From NCBI RefSeq assembly GCF_047495875.1, contig NC_092497.1, positions 77,585,249 to 77,649,248 on the forward strand: a stretch of 64,000 nucleotides of DNA, given 5' to 3'. The notes beneath the pieces are model-generated. The model was not told where the DNA came from and searched no databases. It saw only the letters and a list, made by a program, of their open reading frames with translations. Origin of the DNA: Pithys albifrons albifrons. Taxonomy: Eukaryota > Chordata > Aves > Passeriformes > Thamnophilidae. This document shows positions 48,262 through 58,269 of this stretch, piece after piece (positions within the stretch are counted from its first letter, which is position 1; every line of letters starts with the position of its first letter). The translations under genes were made by a program, and so were the position numbers.

Positions 48262-51200
48262 TCATCAGACCCACAGAAATACAAAGCTTTAGTGGACACT
48301 GGCGCACAATGCACGTTGATGCCATCAGGATACGTCGGGGCAGAATCCATCTCTATTTCTGGGGTAACAGGGGGATCCCAACAGCTGACTGTACTGGAAG
48401 CTGAAGTCAGCTTGACTGGCAAGGAATGGCATAGACACCCCATTGTGACTGGTCCAGAAGCCCCATGTATCCTTGGCATAGACTACCTGAGGAATGGATA
48501 TTTCAAAGACCCAAAGGGACTGCGTTGGGCCTTTGGCATAGCTGCTGTGGAGACAGAGGAAATCAGACAGCTGAGCACCTTGCCTGGCCTCTCAGAGGAC
48601 CCTTCTGCTGTAGGACTGCTGAAAGTTGAAGAACAATTGGTACCGCTGGCCACAGCCACAGTGCACCGTCGGCAATACCGCACTGACCGAGACTCTGTGA
48701 CCCCCATACACAAGATGATTCGTGAGCTGGAGAGCCAAGGGGTGGTCAGCAAGACTCACTCACCCTTTAATAGCCCCATATGGCCAGTACGAAAGTCCAG
48801 TGGAGAGTGGAGGCTGACGGTGGATTACCGTGGTCTCAATGAGGTCACACCCCCCCTGAGTGCCGCTGTGCCGGACATGCTGGAGCTTCAGTATGAGCTG
48901 GAGTCCAAGGCAGCCAAGTGGTATGCCACCATCGACATTGCCAATGCCTTTTTCTCCATTCCGTTGGCAGCAGAGTGCAGGCCGCAGTTTGCTTTCACCT
49001 GGAAGGGGGTGCAGTACACCTGGAATCGACTGCCCCAGGGGTGGAAACACAGTCCCACCATTTGCCATGGACTGATCCAGACTGCATTGGAAAAGGGTGA
49101 GGCCCCAGAACATCTACAGTACATCGATGACATCATTGTATGGGGGAACACAGCAGGGGAGGTTTATGAGAAAGGAAAGAAGATAATCCAGATTCTCCTA
49201 AGAGCTGGTTTTGCCATTAAACGAAGTAAGGTCAAGGGACCTGCTCAGGAAATTCAGTTCCTAGGAGTGAAGTGGCAAGACGGGCGTCGTCAGATTCCAA
49301 CAGAGGTGATCAACAAAATAGCAGCTATGTCCCCACCGACCAGCAAGAAGGAAACTCAGGCTTTCCTAGGCGCCGTGGGCTTTTGGAGGATGCATATCCC
49401 TGAGTACAGTCAGATTGTAAGCCCTCTCTACCTTGTGACACGGAAGAAAAATGATTTCCAGTGGGGCCCTGAACAACAACAAGCCTTTGAGCAGATTAAA
49501 CAGGAGATTACCCATGCAGTAGCCCTTGGGCCAGTCAGGACAGGACAGGATGTGAAGAATGTGCTCTACACTGCAGCCGGGGAGAATGGCCCATCCTGGA
49601 GCCTCTGGCAGAAAGTACCTGGGGAGACTCGAGGACGACCGCTGGGATTCTGGAGTCGGGGATACAAAGGATCTGAGGCCAGCTACACCCCAACTGAGAA
49701 AGAGATCCTGGCAGCGTATGAAGGAGTTCGAGCTGCCTCAGAAGTGATTGGCACTGAGGCACAGCTCATCCTGGCACCCCGACTACCAGTGTTGGGCTGG
49801 ATGTTCAAAGGAAAAGCTCCTTCTACCCATCACGCCACTGATGCCACATGGAGTAAGTGGATCGCTCTGATCACGCAGCGAACCCGGATAGGGAATCCTA
49901 ATCGCCCTGGGATTTTGGAAATCATCACCAACTGGCCGGAAGGTGAGAGTTTCGGATTGTCCTCTGAAGGAGAAGAGGAGCAGGTGACACGAGCTGAGGA
50001 GGCCCCACCATATAACCAGCTACCAGAAGAGGAGAAGCGATATGCTCTCTTCACAGATGGCTCCTGCCGCATTGTAGGGACAAGCCGGAAATGGAAAGCA
50101 GCTGTATGGAGTCCTACACGTCGAGTTGCAGAAGCGACTGAAGGACAAGGTGGATCAAGTCAGGTCGCAGAGCTGAAAGCTGTTCAGCTGGCTTTGGATA
50201 TCGCTGAACGAGAGAAGTGGCCAAGACTCTACCTTTACACTGACTCGTGGATGGTGGCCAATGCTCTGTGGGGATGGCTGGAGCGCTGGAGAAAGGCCGG
50301 CTGGCAGCGCAAAGGGAAACCCATCTGGGCGGCTGAGATGTGGCAGGACATCGCTGCCCGGGTAGAGAAGCTGAGTGTGAAGGTCCGTCACGTAGATGCT
50401 CATGTACCCAAGAGCCGGGCTAATGAGGAGCATCGTAACAACGAGCAGGTGGATCGAGCTGCCAGGATTGAAGTCTCTCAGGTAGATCTGGATTGGCAGC
50501 ATAAAGGTGAATTGTTTCTAGCCCGATGGGCCCATGATGCTTCTGGTCATCAAGGCAGAGATGCAACATACAGATGGGCTCGTGACCGAGGGGTGGATCT
50601 AACCATGGACAGTGTCTCACAGGTTATCCATGACTGTGACACATGTGCTGCCATCAAGCAGGCCAAGCGGGTGAAGCCTCTATGGTATGGTGGACGGTGG
50701 TCGAAATACAGGTATGGGGAAGCCTGGCAAGTTGACTACATCACACTTCCCCAAACACGCCAAGGCAAGCGCTACGTGCTGACCATGGTAGAGGCAACCA
50801 CTGGATGGCTGGAGACATACCCCGTATCTCACGCCACTGCCCGGAATACCATCCTGGGCCTTGAGAAACAAGTCCTGTGGAGACACGGCACACCAGAAAG
50901 AATAGAGTCTGACAACGGCACCCACTTCAAGAACAGCCTTATAGACACCTGGGCCAGAGAGCACGGCATTGAGTGGGTGTATCATATCCCCTACCATGCT
51001 CCAGCTGCCGGGAAAGTTGAGCGATGTAATGGACTGCTGAAAACAACCTTGAAGGCGTTGGGTGGGGGAACTTTCAAACACTGGGAGCTGCATTTGGCAA
51101 AGGCCACCTGGTTGGTCAACACCCGGGGCTCCATCAATCGAGCTGGCCCTGCCCAATCAGAACTCTTGAATACTGTAGATGGAGATAAAGTCCCTGTGGT

Positions 51201-51381
51201 CCATATGAGAGGTATGTTAGGAAAGACTGTTTGGGTTAGTTCCACCTCAAACAAAGGCAAACCCATCCGAGGGATTGTCTTTGCTCAAGGACCTGGTTGC
51301 ACTTGGTGGGTAATGCAAAAAGATGGAGAAACACGTTGTGTACCACAAGGGGACCTAATTTTGAGCGAGAAGAGTTTGTAA
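48187..51381 (+). CDS. pol: Pol: protease, reverse transcriptase, RNase H, integrase
   Basis: An open frame of 1064 codons in the same frame as gag. There is no ATG start, so expression by UAG readthrough is likely. Numbering from the GTG at 48241: protease active site VDTGA with D19; reverse transcriptase with YIDD at 294-297; RNase H beginning ALFTDGS with D606, then AELKA and YTDSW; integrase zinc-binding HHCC (H765, H770, C799, C802) and catalytic D832, D891 and E927, giving the classical D,D-35-E spacing. All key residues are present, so the enzymes may be active. No dUTPase or env follows. The stop TAA is at 51379-51381. Confidence 0.93.
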   Translation, partial: GGPASSQVEERDNRVYWTVWIRWPGSSDPQKYKALVDTGAQCTLMPSGYVGAESISISGVTGGSQQLTVLEAEVSLTGKEWHRHPIVTGPEAPCILGIDYLRNGYFKDPKGLRWAFGIAAVETEEIRQLSTLPGLSEDPSAVGLLKVEEQLVPLATATVHRRQYRTDRDSVTPIHKMIRELESQGVVSKTHSPFNSPIWPVRKSSGEWRLTVDYRGLNEVTPPLSAAVPDMLELQYELESKAAKWYATIDIANAFFSIPLAAECRPQFAFTWKGVQYTWNRLPQGWKHSPTICHGLIQTALEKGEAPEHLQYIDDIIVWGNTAGEVYEKGKKIIQILLRAGFAIKRSKVKGPAQEIQFLGVKWQDGRRQIPTEVINKIAAMSPPTSKKETQAFLGAVGFWRMHIPEYSQIVSPLYLVTRKKNDFQWGPEQQQAFEQIKQEITHAVALGPVRTGQDVKNVLYTAAGENGPSWSLWQKVPGETRGRPLGFWSRGYKGSEASYTPTEKEILAAYEGVRAASEVIGTEAQLILAPRLPVLGWMFKGKAPSTHHATDATWSKWIALITQRTRIGNPNRPGILEIITNWPEGESFGLSSEGEEEQVTRAEEAPPYNQLPEEEKRYALFTDGSCRIVGTSRKWKAAVWSPTRRVAEATEGQGGSSQVAELKAVQLALDIAEREKWPRLYLYTDSWMVANALWGWLERWRKAGWQRKGKPIWAAEMWQDIAARVEKLSVKVRHVDAHVPKSRANEEHRNNEQVDRAARIEVSQVDLDWQHKGELFLARWAHDASGHQGRDATYRWARDRGVDLTMDSVSQVIHDCDTCAAIKQAKRVKPLWYGGRWSKYRYGEAWQVDYITLPQTRQGKRYVLTMVEATTGWLETYPVSHATARNTILGLEKQVLWRHGTPERIESDNGTHFKNSLIDTWAREHGIEWVYHIPYHAPAAGKVERCNGLLKTTLKALGGGTFKHWELHLAKATWLVNTRGSINRAGPAQSELLNTVDGDKVPVVHMRGMLGKTVWVSSTSNKGKPIRGIVFAQGPGCTWWVMQKDGETRCVPQGDLILSEKSL

Positions 51382-51472
51382 TGTTTCATTGTATACATGT
51401 GTATATATATGTATAGGTAAAAAGGGGGTTAATTTGGGAATGACTAGATGGAGTGGAATAAGGGGTGGATAA
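51382..51472 (+). other. short pol-LTR spacer with polypurine tract candidates
   Basis: AAAAAGGGGG at 51419-51428 is the purest purine run. A weaker purine-rich GGAATAAGGGG lies directly before the LTR. The plus-strand primer for reverse transcription normally abuts the LTR, which favours the second, but the first looks more typical. There is no room for env. Confidence 0.5.
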
Positions 51473-52099
51473 TGTCCTAGTTCAGCTGGAGGGACCAGCT
51501 AACCCTGTGTGGTGGTGATCAAACCTGTGTATTCCACCCCCTCTATTCATTCCCCAAGGACAATGGGCCATTAGCAGCAGCTGCCCAGGGAGCCATTATC
51601 ACTTCACACCCAGCCTGAGGGGGGCGGAGCTGCTAATGGGCCATCAACAGCTCAACAACCCCTGGCTCCCAGAGTTAATCACCCATTGTGTGAGTCCCCG
51701 CCCAGGGGGAGGGACTGAGTGCTCCCTGAGGGTACATAAGTGGTGGGTAAGAAGACCTCAGGACCTTCTCGTCGGATCCAGAGCAGCAGCAGGACCTCGA
51801 CAGCAGGAGATCACCGCTCTCGCCCAGACCACAGCCCTCGCCTGCACCAACAGGTTTTTCTTTTCCTTTTGCTCTGGACTTGGGGGAGCCACAGGGGTCT
51901 CAGCACAAGGGCAAACAAACCCCCTTGGGTTTGTGCCCCAGGACACTGGGTTATACTGCTGGGGTATTGTGAGTTGAAAGCAATTTCCCTTGTGTATCAG
52001 TGTTGTTATTGTAATATTATTATTAAATTTTAGGTCTGACTTATAATCTCTCTCGTGGTGAGTTCATTTCCCCTGCTGGTTCACCTTCTAACCAGCACA
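51473..52099 (+). repeat. 3' LTR, 627 bp, identical to the 5' LTR
   Basis: By eye there is no difference from 45399-46025. It carries the same TATA-like element (near 51733), polyadenylation signal (near 52022) and U5 splice donor (GT at 52058). It lies 2.1 kb upstream of the plus-strand first coding exon at 54192, in the same orientation. Confidence 0.92.
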
Positions 52100-52104
52100 T
52101 AGAG
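52100..52104. repeat. provirus target duplication TAGAG, right copy
   Basis: Exact match to 45394-45398. Confidence 0.9.
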
Positions 52105-52429
52105 GTACATCAAACTTGCGCCTATCCTGGTTCTGAAACATAAGTGTATGATTATGCAAACAGTGGAAAATATGAGCAACAGCAGAGAGACTTTCCAAAT
52201 AACTCACCCACCTTTGTGCAGCCAGCAGCCTAGGAGACTTTGTATGGTTAATAGCACTTAACAGGGTTTTATTCCACAAATTCATGCATTTGTCTTTTAA
52301 ACCACGTGTGCTTTTTAACCAAAATATCATGTGGAAATGAGATTCATGATTACAAACAACTGGACTGGAAAAACACTTGCTTCTGTTTGTTTTAAACTTG
52401 TTACTGGATAATCCTTCTTCCAGAAGGAG
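52105..52429. other. short non-coding stretch
   Basis: Nothing recognised between the provirus and the next CR1 sequence. Confidence 0.5.
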
Positions 52430-53260
52430 TACTTGTCTAACCCTGGACAAAGAAAAGGTTGTTGTCAGTGACTCAATTTCTATGCTTCAGTCTCCAATGG
52501 CAAGCACTCTAGCCAAGCCCCCCAAGTCAGAAAAGACGATTACGAGTACTTGGAGAAAGAGGACTCTAAGCCCACTGTAGAAGGGGATCAGGATCAAGAG
52601 CATCCAAGGAACCAGATGAGATTAATCAAAGGGTCCAAAGGGAGATGGCAGATGAAATTGTTAAGCCACTGTCTATTTTTAAAAAAAACTGTGGCAGTCA
52701 GGTGAAGTCCATGATGACTGGAGACAGGGGAATATAACCACTGTTATCAAAAAGGAGAAAGCAGAAGACCCAGGGAGCTACAGTGCAGTCACTGTTACCT
52801 CCATGAGTCTCCATGGCAGGACCATGGAGCAGATTCTCCTGAAATCTATGTTAAGGCAGATAGAAGACAAAGATGCAACTGGTCACGGACACCATGGCTT
52901 TACTAAGAAAAAATAATGGCTGACAAATTTGGTGACCTTCTGTAACAGGTCTGCAGCATTGGTGGATGGAGGCGGAGTGACTTATACCGTCTATCTGGAC
53001 CTTTGCAAAGCTTTTGGCACTGTCCCACATGATATCCTTGGCTCTAAATTGGAGAGACATTGGTTTGATGGATGGATGACTCAGTGCATAAAGAACAGGA
53101 TGGATGGACGCATGCAAATTGTTCTGGTCAGTGGCTCATTGTCCACTTGGAGACCAGTTACAAGTGATGTCTCTTGGAGGTCGATGTTGAAGCTGATACT
53201 GTTCAACATCTTTGTCAGCAGCATGAACAGTGGGATCTAGTGCACTGGGAGGTAATCACT
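52430..53260 (+). mobile_element. CR1 LINE fragment, reverse transcriptase region
   Basis: Broken frames match CR1 ORF2: WQMKLLSHC-like linker, then SVTVTSMSLHGRTMEQI, then a frame at 52929-53240 with YLDLCKAFGTVPHDILGSKLER and SLSTWRPVTSDVSW. The catalytic aspartate box falls after this fragment and is not preserved. Highly degenerate. Confidence 0.8.
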
Positions 53261-53389
53261 TCTGATTCTTATGATAAACTTGGGGCACTGCTTACCACCA
53301 CCAGCTGGCCTTGAGGTACTTCGGTTGGAGGAAATCAAGCTCACCATTACACCTGCCTGGTGACCAAGCACTGAGGAACCCAGCAAGGT

Positions 53390-54022
53390 TTAACAGAGCC
53401 ACACACGATGCTAGCTGGGAAGAGATTTGCCTTCTGTATCAGAAACAGAACCAGAGAAGTGACTGTCTCCCTGTACTCAGCACTGGTAAGGCTGCACCTC
53501 GAATACTGTGTTCAGTTCTGGCCCCTCAGTTCAGGAAGGACACTGAGGGGCTGGAGTGTGTCCAGAGAAGGGCAGTGGAGCTGGGGAAGGGTCTGAAGCA
53601 CAAGTCTTATGAGGAGCAGCTGAGAGCGCTGAAGAAAAGGAGACTCAGGGGAGATCTTAATGCTTTCTGTAAGGACCTTAATATTCTCTGTAAGTACTTT
53701 CTGTAGTGAGGTGGGGATTGGCCTCTTTTCCCAGGCAACTATGATCAGGATGGGAGGAAATGGCCTTAACCTGCACCAAGGCAGATTTAGATTGAATATT
53801 AGGAAGATTTTCAGATTTGAATTGACTATTGGGAAGAATTTCTTCACAGAAGGGGTGATTAGATATTGGAACGGGCTGCCTGGGGAGTTGGTGGAGGCAC
53901 CATTCCTGCAGGCGTTCAAGAAAAAACTGGAAGTAGCACTTAGTGCCGTGGTGTGGGTGTCGTGGTGGTGTTTGGTCATTGGTTGGTCCCCACGATAGCA
54001 GGGGTCTTTTCCAAGCGAACCG
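53390..54022 (+). mobile_element. CR1 LINE 3' fragment ending at the CpG island
   Basis: The sequence encodes [19 protein letters not shown], then [19 protein letters not shown], then FFTEGVIRYWNGLPGELVEAP, which are the CR1 ORF2 C-terminal signatures. The last ~80 bases (CACTTAGTGCCGTGG, then GGTCTTTTCCAA) follow the CR1 3' UTR. It may be the continuation of the CR1 piece ending at 53260 after a deletion, or a second insertion. It stops at or just inside the promoter island. Confidence 0.8.
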
Positions 54023-54078
54023 ATACCGACTCCCGGCGGGAAGCGAACGGCCGCGCCCGCCCGCGGGAACGCGCCCCA

Positions 54079-54104
54079 GGGGCGGGGCGGGGCGGGGCGG
54101 GGCC
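54079..54104 (+). promoter_or_regulatory. five tandem GC (Sp1-type) boxes
   Basis: GGGGC units repeat five times in a row about 90-110 bases before the first ATG. GGGGCGGGG is the standard Sp1/KLF site. Confidence 0.75.
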
Positions 54105-54108
54105 GCGC

Positions 54109-54120
54109 GGTCACGTGACC
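54109..54120. promoter_or_regulatory. palindromic E-box / CLEAR-type element
   Basis: GGTCACGTGACC is a perfect 12-base palindrome containing GTCACGTGAC, the consensus of the CLEAR element bound by TFEB/TFE3 and also a high-affinity USF site. It lies 70-85 bases before the ATG, the usual place for such elements in promoters. Confidence 0.65.
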
Positions 54121-54177
54121 GCTGCGGGAGGCTGCGGTGCCGCCGCCAGGCCCGGCGCGGCCGCTCTGGGGCGGGCG

Positions 54178-54195
54178 ATGCTGGGAGCGACATGA
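54178..54195 (+). CDS. five-codon upstream ORF overlapping the main start
   Basis: ATG at 54178 encodes MLGAT and stops at TGA 54193-54195. The stop overlaps the main ATG (54192-54194) in an ATGA arrangement. It might limit or couple initiation at the main start, if the transcript includes it. Confidence 0.4.
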   Translation: MLGAT

Positions 54196-54341
54196 ACCCC
54201 GAGCCGGAGCCGCCACCAGCACCGGACCGGGAGGCAGAGGAGGAGGAGCCGCCGTGGTCGTGGGTGGGCGGCGGCGGCGCCAGGTGGGGCATCTGCATCA
54301 TGCTGATGAAGAAGGTCGGCCTGAAGGTGGGCGGCGGCGCG
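54192..54341 (+). CDS. first coding exon of an unrecognised plus-strand gene
   Basis: ATG with G at -3 opens 50 codons ending exactly at a strong donor, GCG|GTGAGT at 54342 (phase 0). The peptide starts with a Pro/Glu-rich acidic segment (MNPEPEPPPAPDREAEEEEP), then WSWVGGGGARWG, then ICIMLMKKVGLKVGGGA. That could be the start of a membrane-associated or mitochondrial protein, but it is too short to say. If unspliced, the frame hits TAG at 54354. The island position, exon size and donor support a real gene. I do not recognise which one, and the first ATG choice is uncertain. Confidence 0.65.
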
Positions 54342-57300
54342 GTGAGTGCGGGGTAGTGTCTGGGTGCTCCTTGAGGGCGGCGGCTTCGTGCGGTTCCTGC
54401 CTGCCCTGGGAGCGGCGGTGTGGGCCGGGCCGGGCCTGGCCTGGCCTGGTTGGACGGCCCGTGGAGGCAACGGCGCCCGCCCCGGCCGTGGGGTCCCGCT
54501 GCCCCCTGGCCCCGCCGGAGCTCTGGGGCCGCCTCGCCCGTCCCGTCCCGTCCCGCAGCCCCGGTGCGTTCGTTACGACTAACCGCGGAGTAACCGCACC
54601 TGTGAGCGGCTCTTTTCTGCCAAAGTCAGTGAATCCGGGGTGGTTGGATGGTAAAACTTAAGTTTTCCTTTGCAGTTCATAGGAGGTGCCCCTTTGTGAA
54701 CTGAAACCACGGAGTTACCATATGCAGTTTTCATAACTTACGGCACTTGTTTCGTCTCTTCATACTGAGCACTAAAATGCCTTTGTGCAAATGAAAGAAG
54801 CCGCAAAGGAGTGATCTTTGCACTCAGTGAAAGTATCTCTGAGGAAAGTTGCATTTGTAAGCGTGGCAGTGATGCATAATTATTTCCAGCAGAAACGTCT
54901 TTGTAGAGGCTTAAACCTGTCCCAGGATACGTGTATGTTCACATGGTGCCTTAAAACCAGATCAGAGATAACACCTCGTGAGCTTTCTGCAGTAAGGTGT
55001 CTGGTGCCAGGCAGGATGGTACTGGCTGAGGCGATATAACTCACTCTGTTTTGGTAGTGGCAGTGAACCCAGAACTTAAAATGGGGTAGATGAAGCCAGA
55101 GAAAGACACAAAGTAACAGAACAGCCGCCCTGTCATTGACTGTTTTTAAGGGCTATAGGTAGAAAGCAGAGCAATGCTGCCCCATGCTGAATCTTTTTTG
55201 GGAAGTTCAAATCACATAATGTTTTTTCGCAGCCTGACTTGCTATCTAACAATAACTTTTTTTAAGTTCTATTCATATTCAGGTGTTCCTGAATAACTAA
55301 ATATTCATTTAAACATAAAATTAGGTATGCTTAAAGCATTGCATATGCCATAAGTTATAAAACAATATTAAGTTTGTGTCAGGGAGTTCGTGTCTGCTTT
55401 GTGTGTTGACAGCCATTCCACAGATCAGAGAGAGGAAAGTGTACTGCTTTATGTGCATGTGAAGAAGTATGTTTAGCTGAGCATTAATAGTGTAGCATTA
55501 ATGTGATCATGGCTAGAGTTGAAGAATGTAAAAAATAATCTTAAAACCATGTGTTTGACACATATATGTTACTTGTACTATACTTTGATGAAGATGTTAA
55601 GGTACTTTTAATACATGAATAAACCAGAGAAAATGTAAAAAAATGTTAATCCATGGAATTAATTTGTCAGGAGATTTTATTTAAGTTAATTCCAAAATAA
55701 CTGCTTAACACTTCTTGTAACCCAACATTTATTTCTGTGTTCAAGTCTTTGAGTTCTTTTTTAGAAATGGTTATGGCTTTCAAAAAGCATATTTGGCTCC
55801 TTCAAGAAGTGCAGCTGATGTCTGCTGTGTGGTATGTTGGCTGTTCAGGTTTGTGTACAGCAGGTCGCATTAAGGACTCTAGTATATATAAGGTGCTGTA
55901 ACCCAGGAGAGTCTAGAAGAATTAACATTTTAGTTAAGAAATACAAACTTTCAGTTTTATCACTTCAGACGATGTGGTGAAAGAAATAGAAGGTGATCTC
56001 AATATATAAAAGAAAACCAGTTGAATTTATTTAAGTATGAACAGAGTAGGATATGGAAGGTACAGGTAGGAGAATGTTAAAAATTAGGACTTTGATTTCT
56101 TTCTCTATCTTTGAAGAGTAAAGCTCAAATGGAAATTAAATCTGTACATAACAAAAGTGCTAACCTGTTTTGTTATTAATGGACAGAATGTTTGTTAAAG
56201 TTGGATTAAGTGTTAAAAGAATGCCTTTGAGTACTTAAAATATATTCTTCTATCAGTTTGAAAAATTAGCTTCTAAATGGCATATGTTCTTGATTTTATA
56301 AAATGATCTCAGGTTTTGCTTCTTGAATGTTTTTTTTCCTCTCCCCCACCTTACTTAGAGGACTTTGCGTTTCTGTAAAGCCTCTCCTGCAAGAGAGAAA
56401 GGCATGAGGCTCCAGCCTTAACTTTTGTACATAGTTATAGCAGTAGTGCAATTATACTGACATCATCTTAGGGTCTATGTCTCAGTTCCTGACTGAACAG
56501 TCTGTTTCCTACTTTATTATTGCAGTTAGTGCAGCTCCATGTGATTTTCATGTGGCTGTCACGTTGCTAAAACTCCCTCTGCTTAGACCTCATTGAAAAA
56601 ACTTATTCACGCTCAGATATGAGGGGCTGGATCAACGCTTTAGATGTAGTTTGATGTATCTGCTTGACATCAGTGGGAGTGCATCCCTGACGTTTGAAAG
56701 GGAAAGCCTGCTGTGTAGGCTGCTGCTAAAGAAAGAAGTAAATACAGAAGTGAAATTTCTGTGAGTTGCTTCTTTGGTCTGTGAAGAACATCTTAGTTTT
56801 TTATTTTTTCTCCTTTGTCACGTTAGTTCAGTACAAAAAAGTGGAAAGAGTATGACCAAGTCTGTGAGGTTGTACAAGGCTTTCTCCTTTTACCCCTCCA
56901 GCCTGGCATAACAAGTTTCTGTTTTTTGATTTATCTGTAACTATCTTCACCCTATTGAATGCATTGGCTTCACTGAATCAAAGAACTAAAATATAAATGC
57001 TGAACAAATGACTTTTTATGAATTGAGTTACTGGATCAAAATCAGTAAGAATGATAATATGTTTAAGTAAATTCCAGTGGAATTAAATCAGTTTTCATTG
57101 GCTGTATTACCGTCATTTCAATGAGGTTCAGAAATTGAAATAAATGCTACCTTGGGACATTTTATTACTGTTTATGCAATCTTGGTACACCAGAATTATG
57201 AACGTTGATAGTATAAAATTCAACGTGACATTCAGAATATTCATCCCATGTACTTAATTTCTATGCACTCTATTGTCAGTAAAATAATGCCATACTGAGG

Positions 57301-57632
57301 AAACTCCAACAAAATACAGTGCCATACTGTCTAAATCAAGTGCTTTTATGGGAGAAGTCCCCAAGTGGGATATCAGAAAAGTCACACCTGTGTACCTACT
57401 TAAGAATTAATCACACATTAGTTTAATGCTTTTGGACACTATAAGATGAAGGCCAAGACTTTATATGTTTTTAAAAATATAATGAAAGTATTCTGAACTG
57501 TGCATCTTGGAAGTATGCCAACCTTTATTATTTTGCCTGTTTTATACAGTGAAGAACAATTGTATATACCTAAAGAATTAAGTTTTCACCCTTCTTGCTA
57601 GCATTTTTCCTCTTTCCTTTTTCCTTCATAAA
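54342..57632 (+). other. first intron, 5' part
   Basis: GC-rich for the first ~250 bases (rest of the CpG island, with CCCGTCCCGT repeats), then AT-rich. No further exon recognised. Confidence 0.5.
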
Positions 57633-57637
57633 AATAC
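57633..57637. repeat. solo LTR target duplication AATAC, left copy
   Basis: AATAC precedes the LTR and recurs exactly at 58265-58269. Confidence 0.88.
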
Positions 57638-58264
57638 TGTCCTAGTTCAGCAGGAGGGACCAGCTAACCCTGTGTGGGGGTGATCAGAGCTGTGTATTCT
57701 ACCCCCTCTATTCATTCCCCAAGGTCAATGGGCCATTAGCAGCAGCTGCCCAGGGAGCCATTATCACCTTCACACCCAGCCTGAGGGGGGCGGAGCTGCA
57801 ATGGGCCATCAACAGCTCAACACCCCCTGGCTCCCAGAGTTAATCACCCATTGTGTGAGTCCCTGCCCTGGGGGAGGGACTGAGTGCTCCCTGAGGGTAC
57901 ATAAGTGGTGGGTAAGAAGACCTTGGGAACTTCTCGTGGGATCCAGAGCAGCAGCAGGACCTCGACAGCAGGAGATCACCGCTCTCACCCAGACCACAGC
58001 CCTCGCCTGCACCAACAGGTTTTTCATTTCCTTTTGCTCTGGACTTGGGGGAGCCACAGGGGTCTCAGCACAAGGGCAAACAAACCCCCTTAGGTTTGTG
58101 CCCCAGGACACCGGGTTATACTGCTGGGGTTTTGTGAGTTGAAAGCAATTCCCCTTTTGTGTCAGTGTTGTTATTGTAATATTATTATTAAATTTTAGGT
58201 CTGACTTATAATCTCTCTCGTGGTGAGTTCATTTCCCCTGCTGGTTCACCTTCAAACCAGCACA
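57638..58264 (+). mobile_element. solo LTR of the same family as the provirus, 627 bp
   Basis: The same start (TGTCCTAGTTCAGC) and end (CCAGCACA) as the provirus LTRs, with about two dozen differences by eye (roughly 4%), including one 1-base insertion and one 1-base deletion that cancel in length. Exact AATAC duplications flank it, so it is a clean insertion reduced to one LTR. The TATA-like TACATAAG and the U5 splice donor (GT at 58223) are kept. It lies in the predicted first intron in the gene's orientation. Confidence 0.92.
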
Positions 58265-58269
58265 AATAC

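Larger units (their letters stand above)
45399..52099 (+). mobile_element. complete env-less class III (ERV-L-like) provirus, 6.7 kb
   Basis: The order is 5' LTR, tRNA-Lys1,2 primer binding site, gag, in-frame UAG, pol (protease, reverse transcriptase, RNase H, integrase), a purine-rich region, 3' LTR. The two LTRs read as identical over 627 bp and the target duplication is exact, so insertion is recent. Only 91 bases separate the pol stop from the 3' LTR, so there is no env and no dUTPase. Gag lacks a CCHC zinc knuckle. Gag similarity in style to ERV-L/Fv1-type capsids, the five-base duplication and missing env support class III. The tRNA-Lys primer differs from the tRNA-Leu primer that gave ERV-L its name. 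Transposition would have to be intracellular. Confidence 0.9.
53995..54590 (+). promoter_or_regulatory. CpG island promoter
   Basis: About 600 bases with very high G+C and dense CpG in an otherwise AT-rich window. It contains tandem GC boxes at 54079-54104, an E-box palindrome at 54109-54120, no clear TATA box, and the first coding exon. This is the expected look of a broadly expressed gene's promoter. Bidirectional activity cannot be excluded. Confidence 0.85.

Noticed and set aside
50680..51156. 158-codon minus-strand frame
   Set aside because: Antisense shadow of the integrase region of pol.
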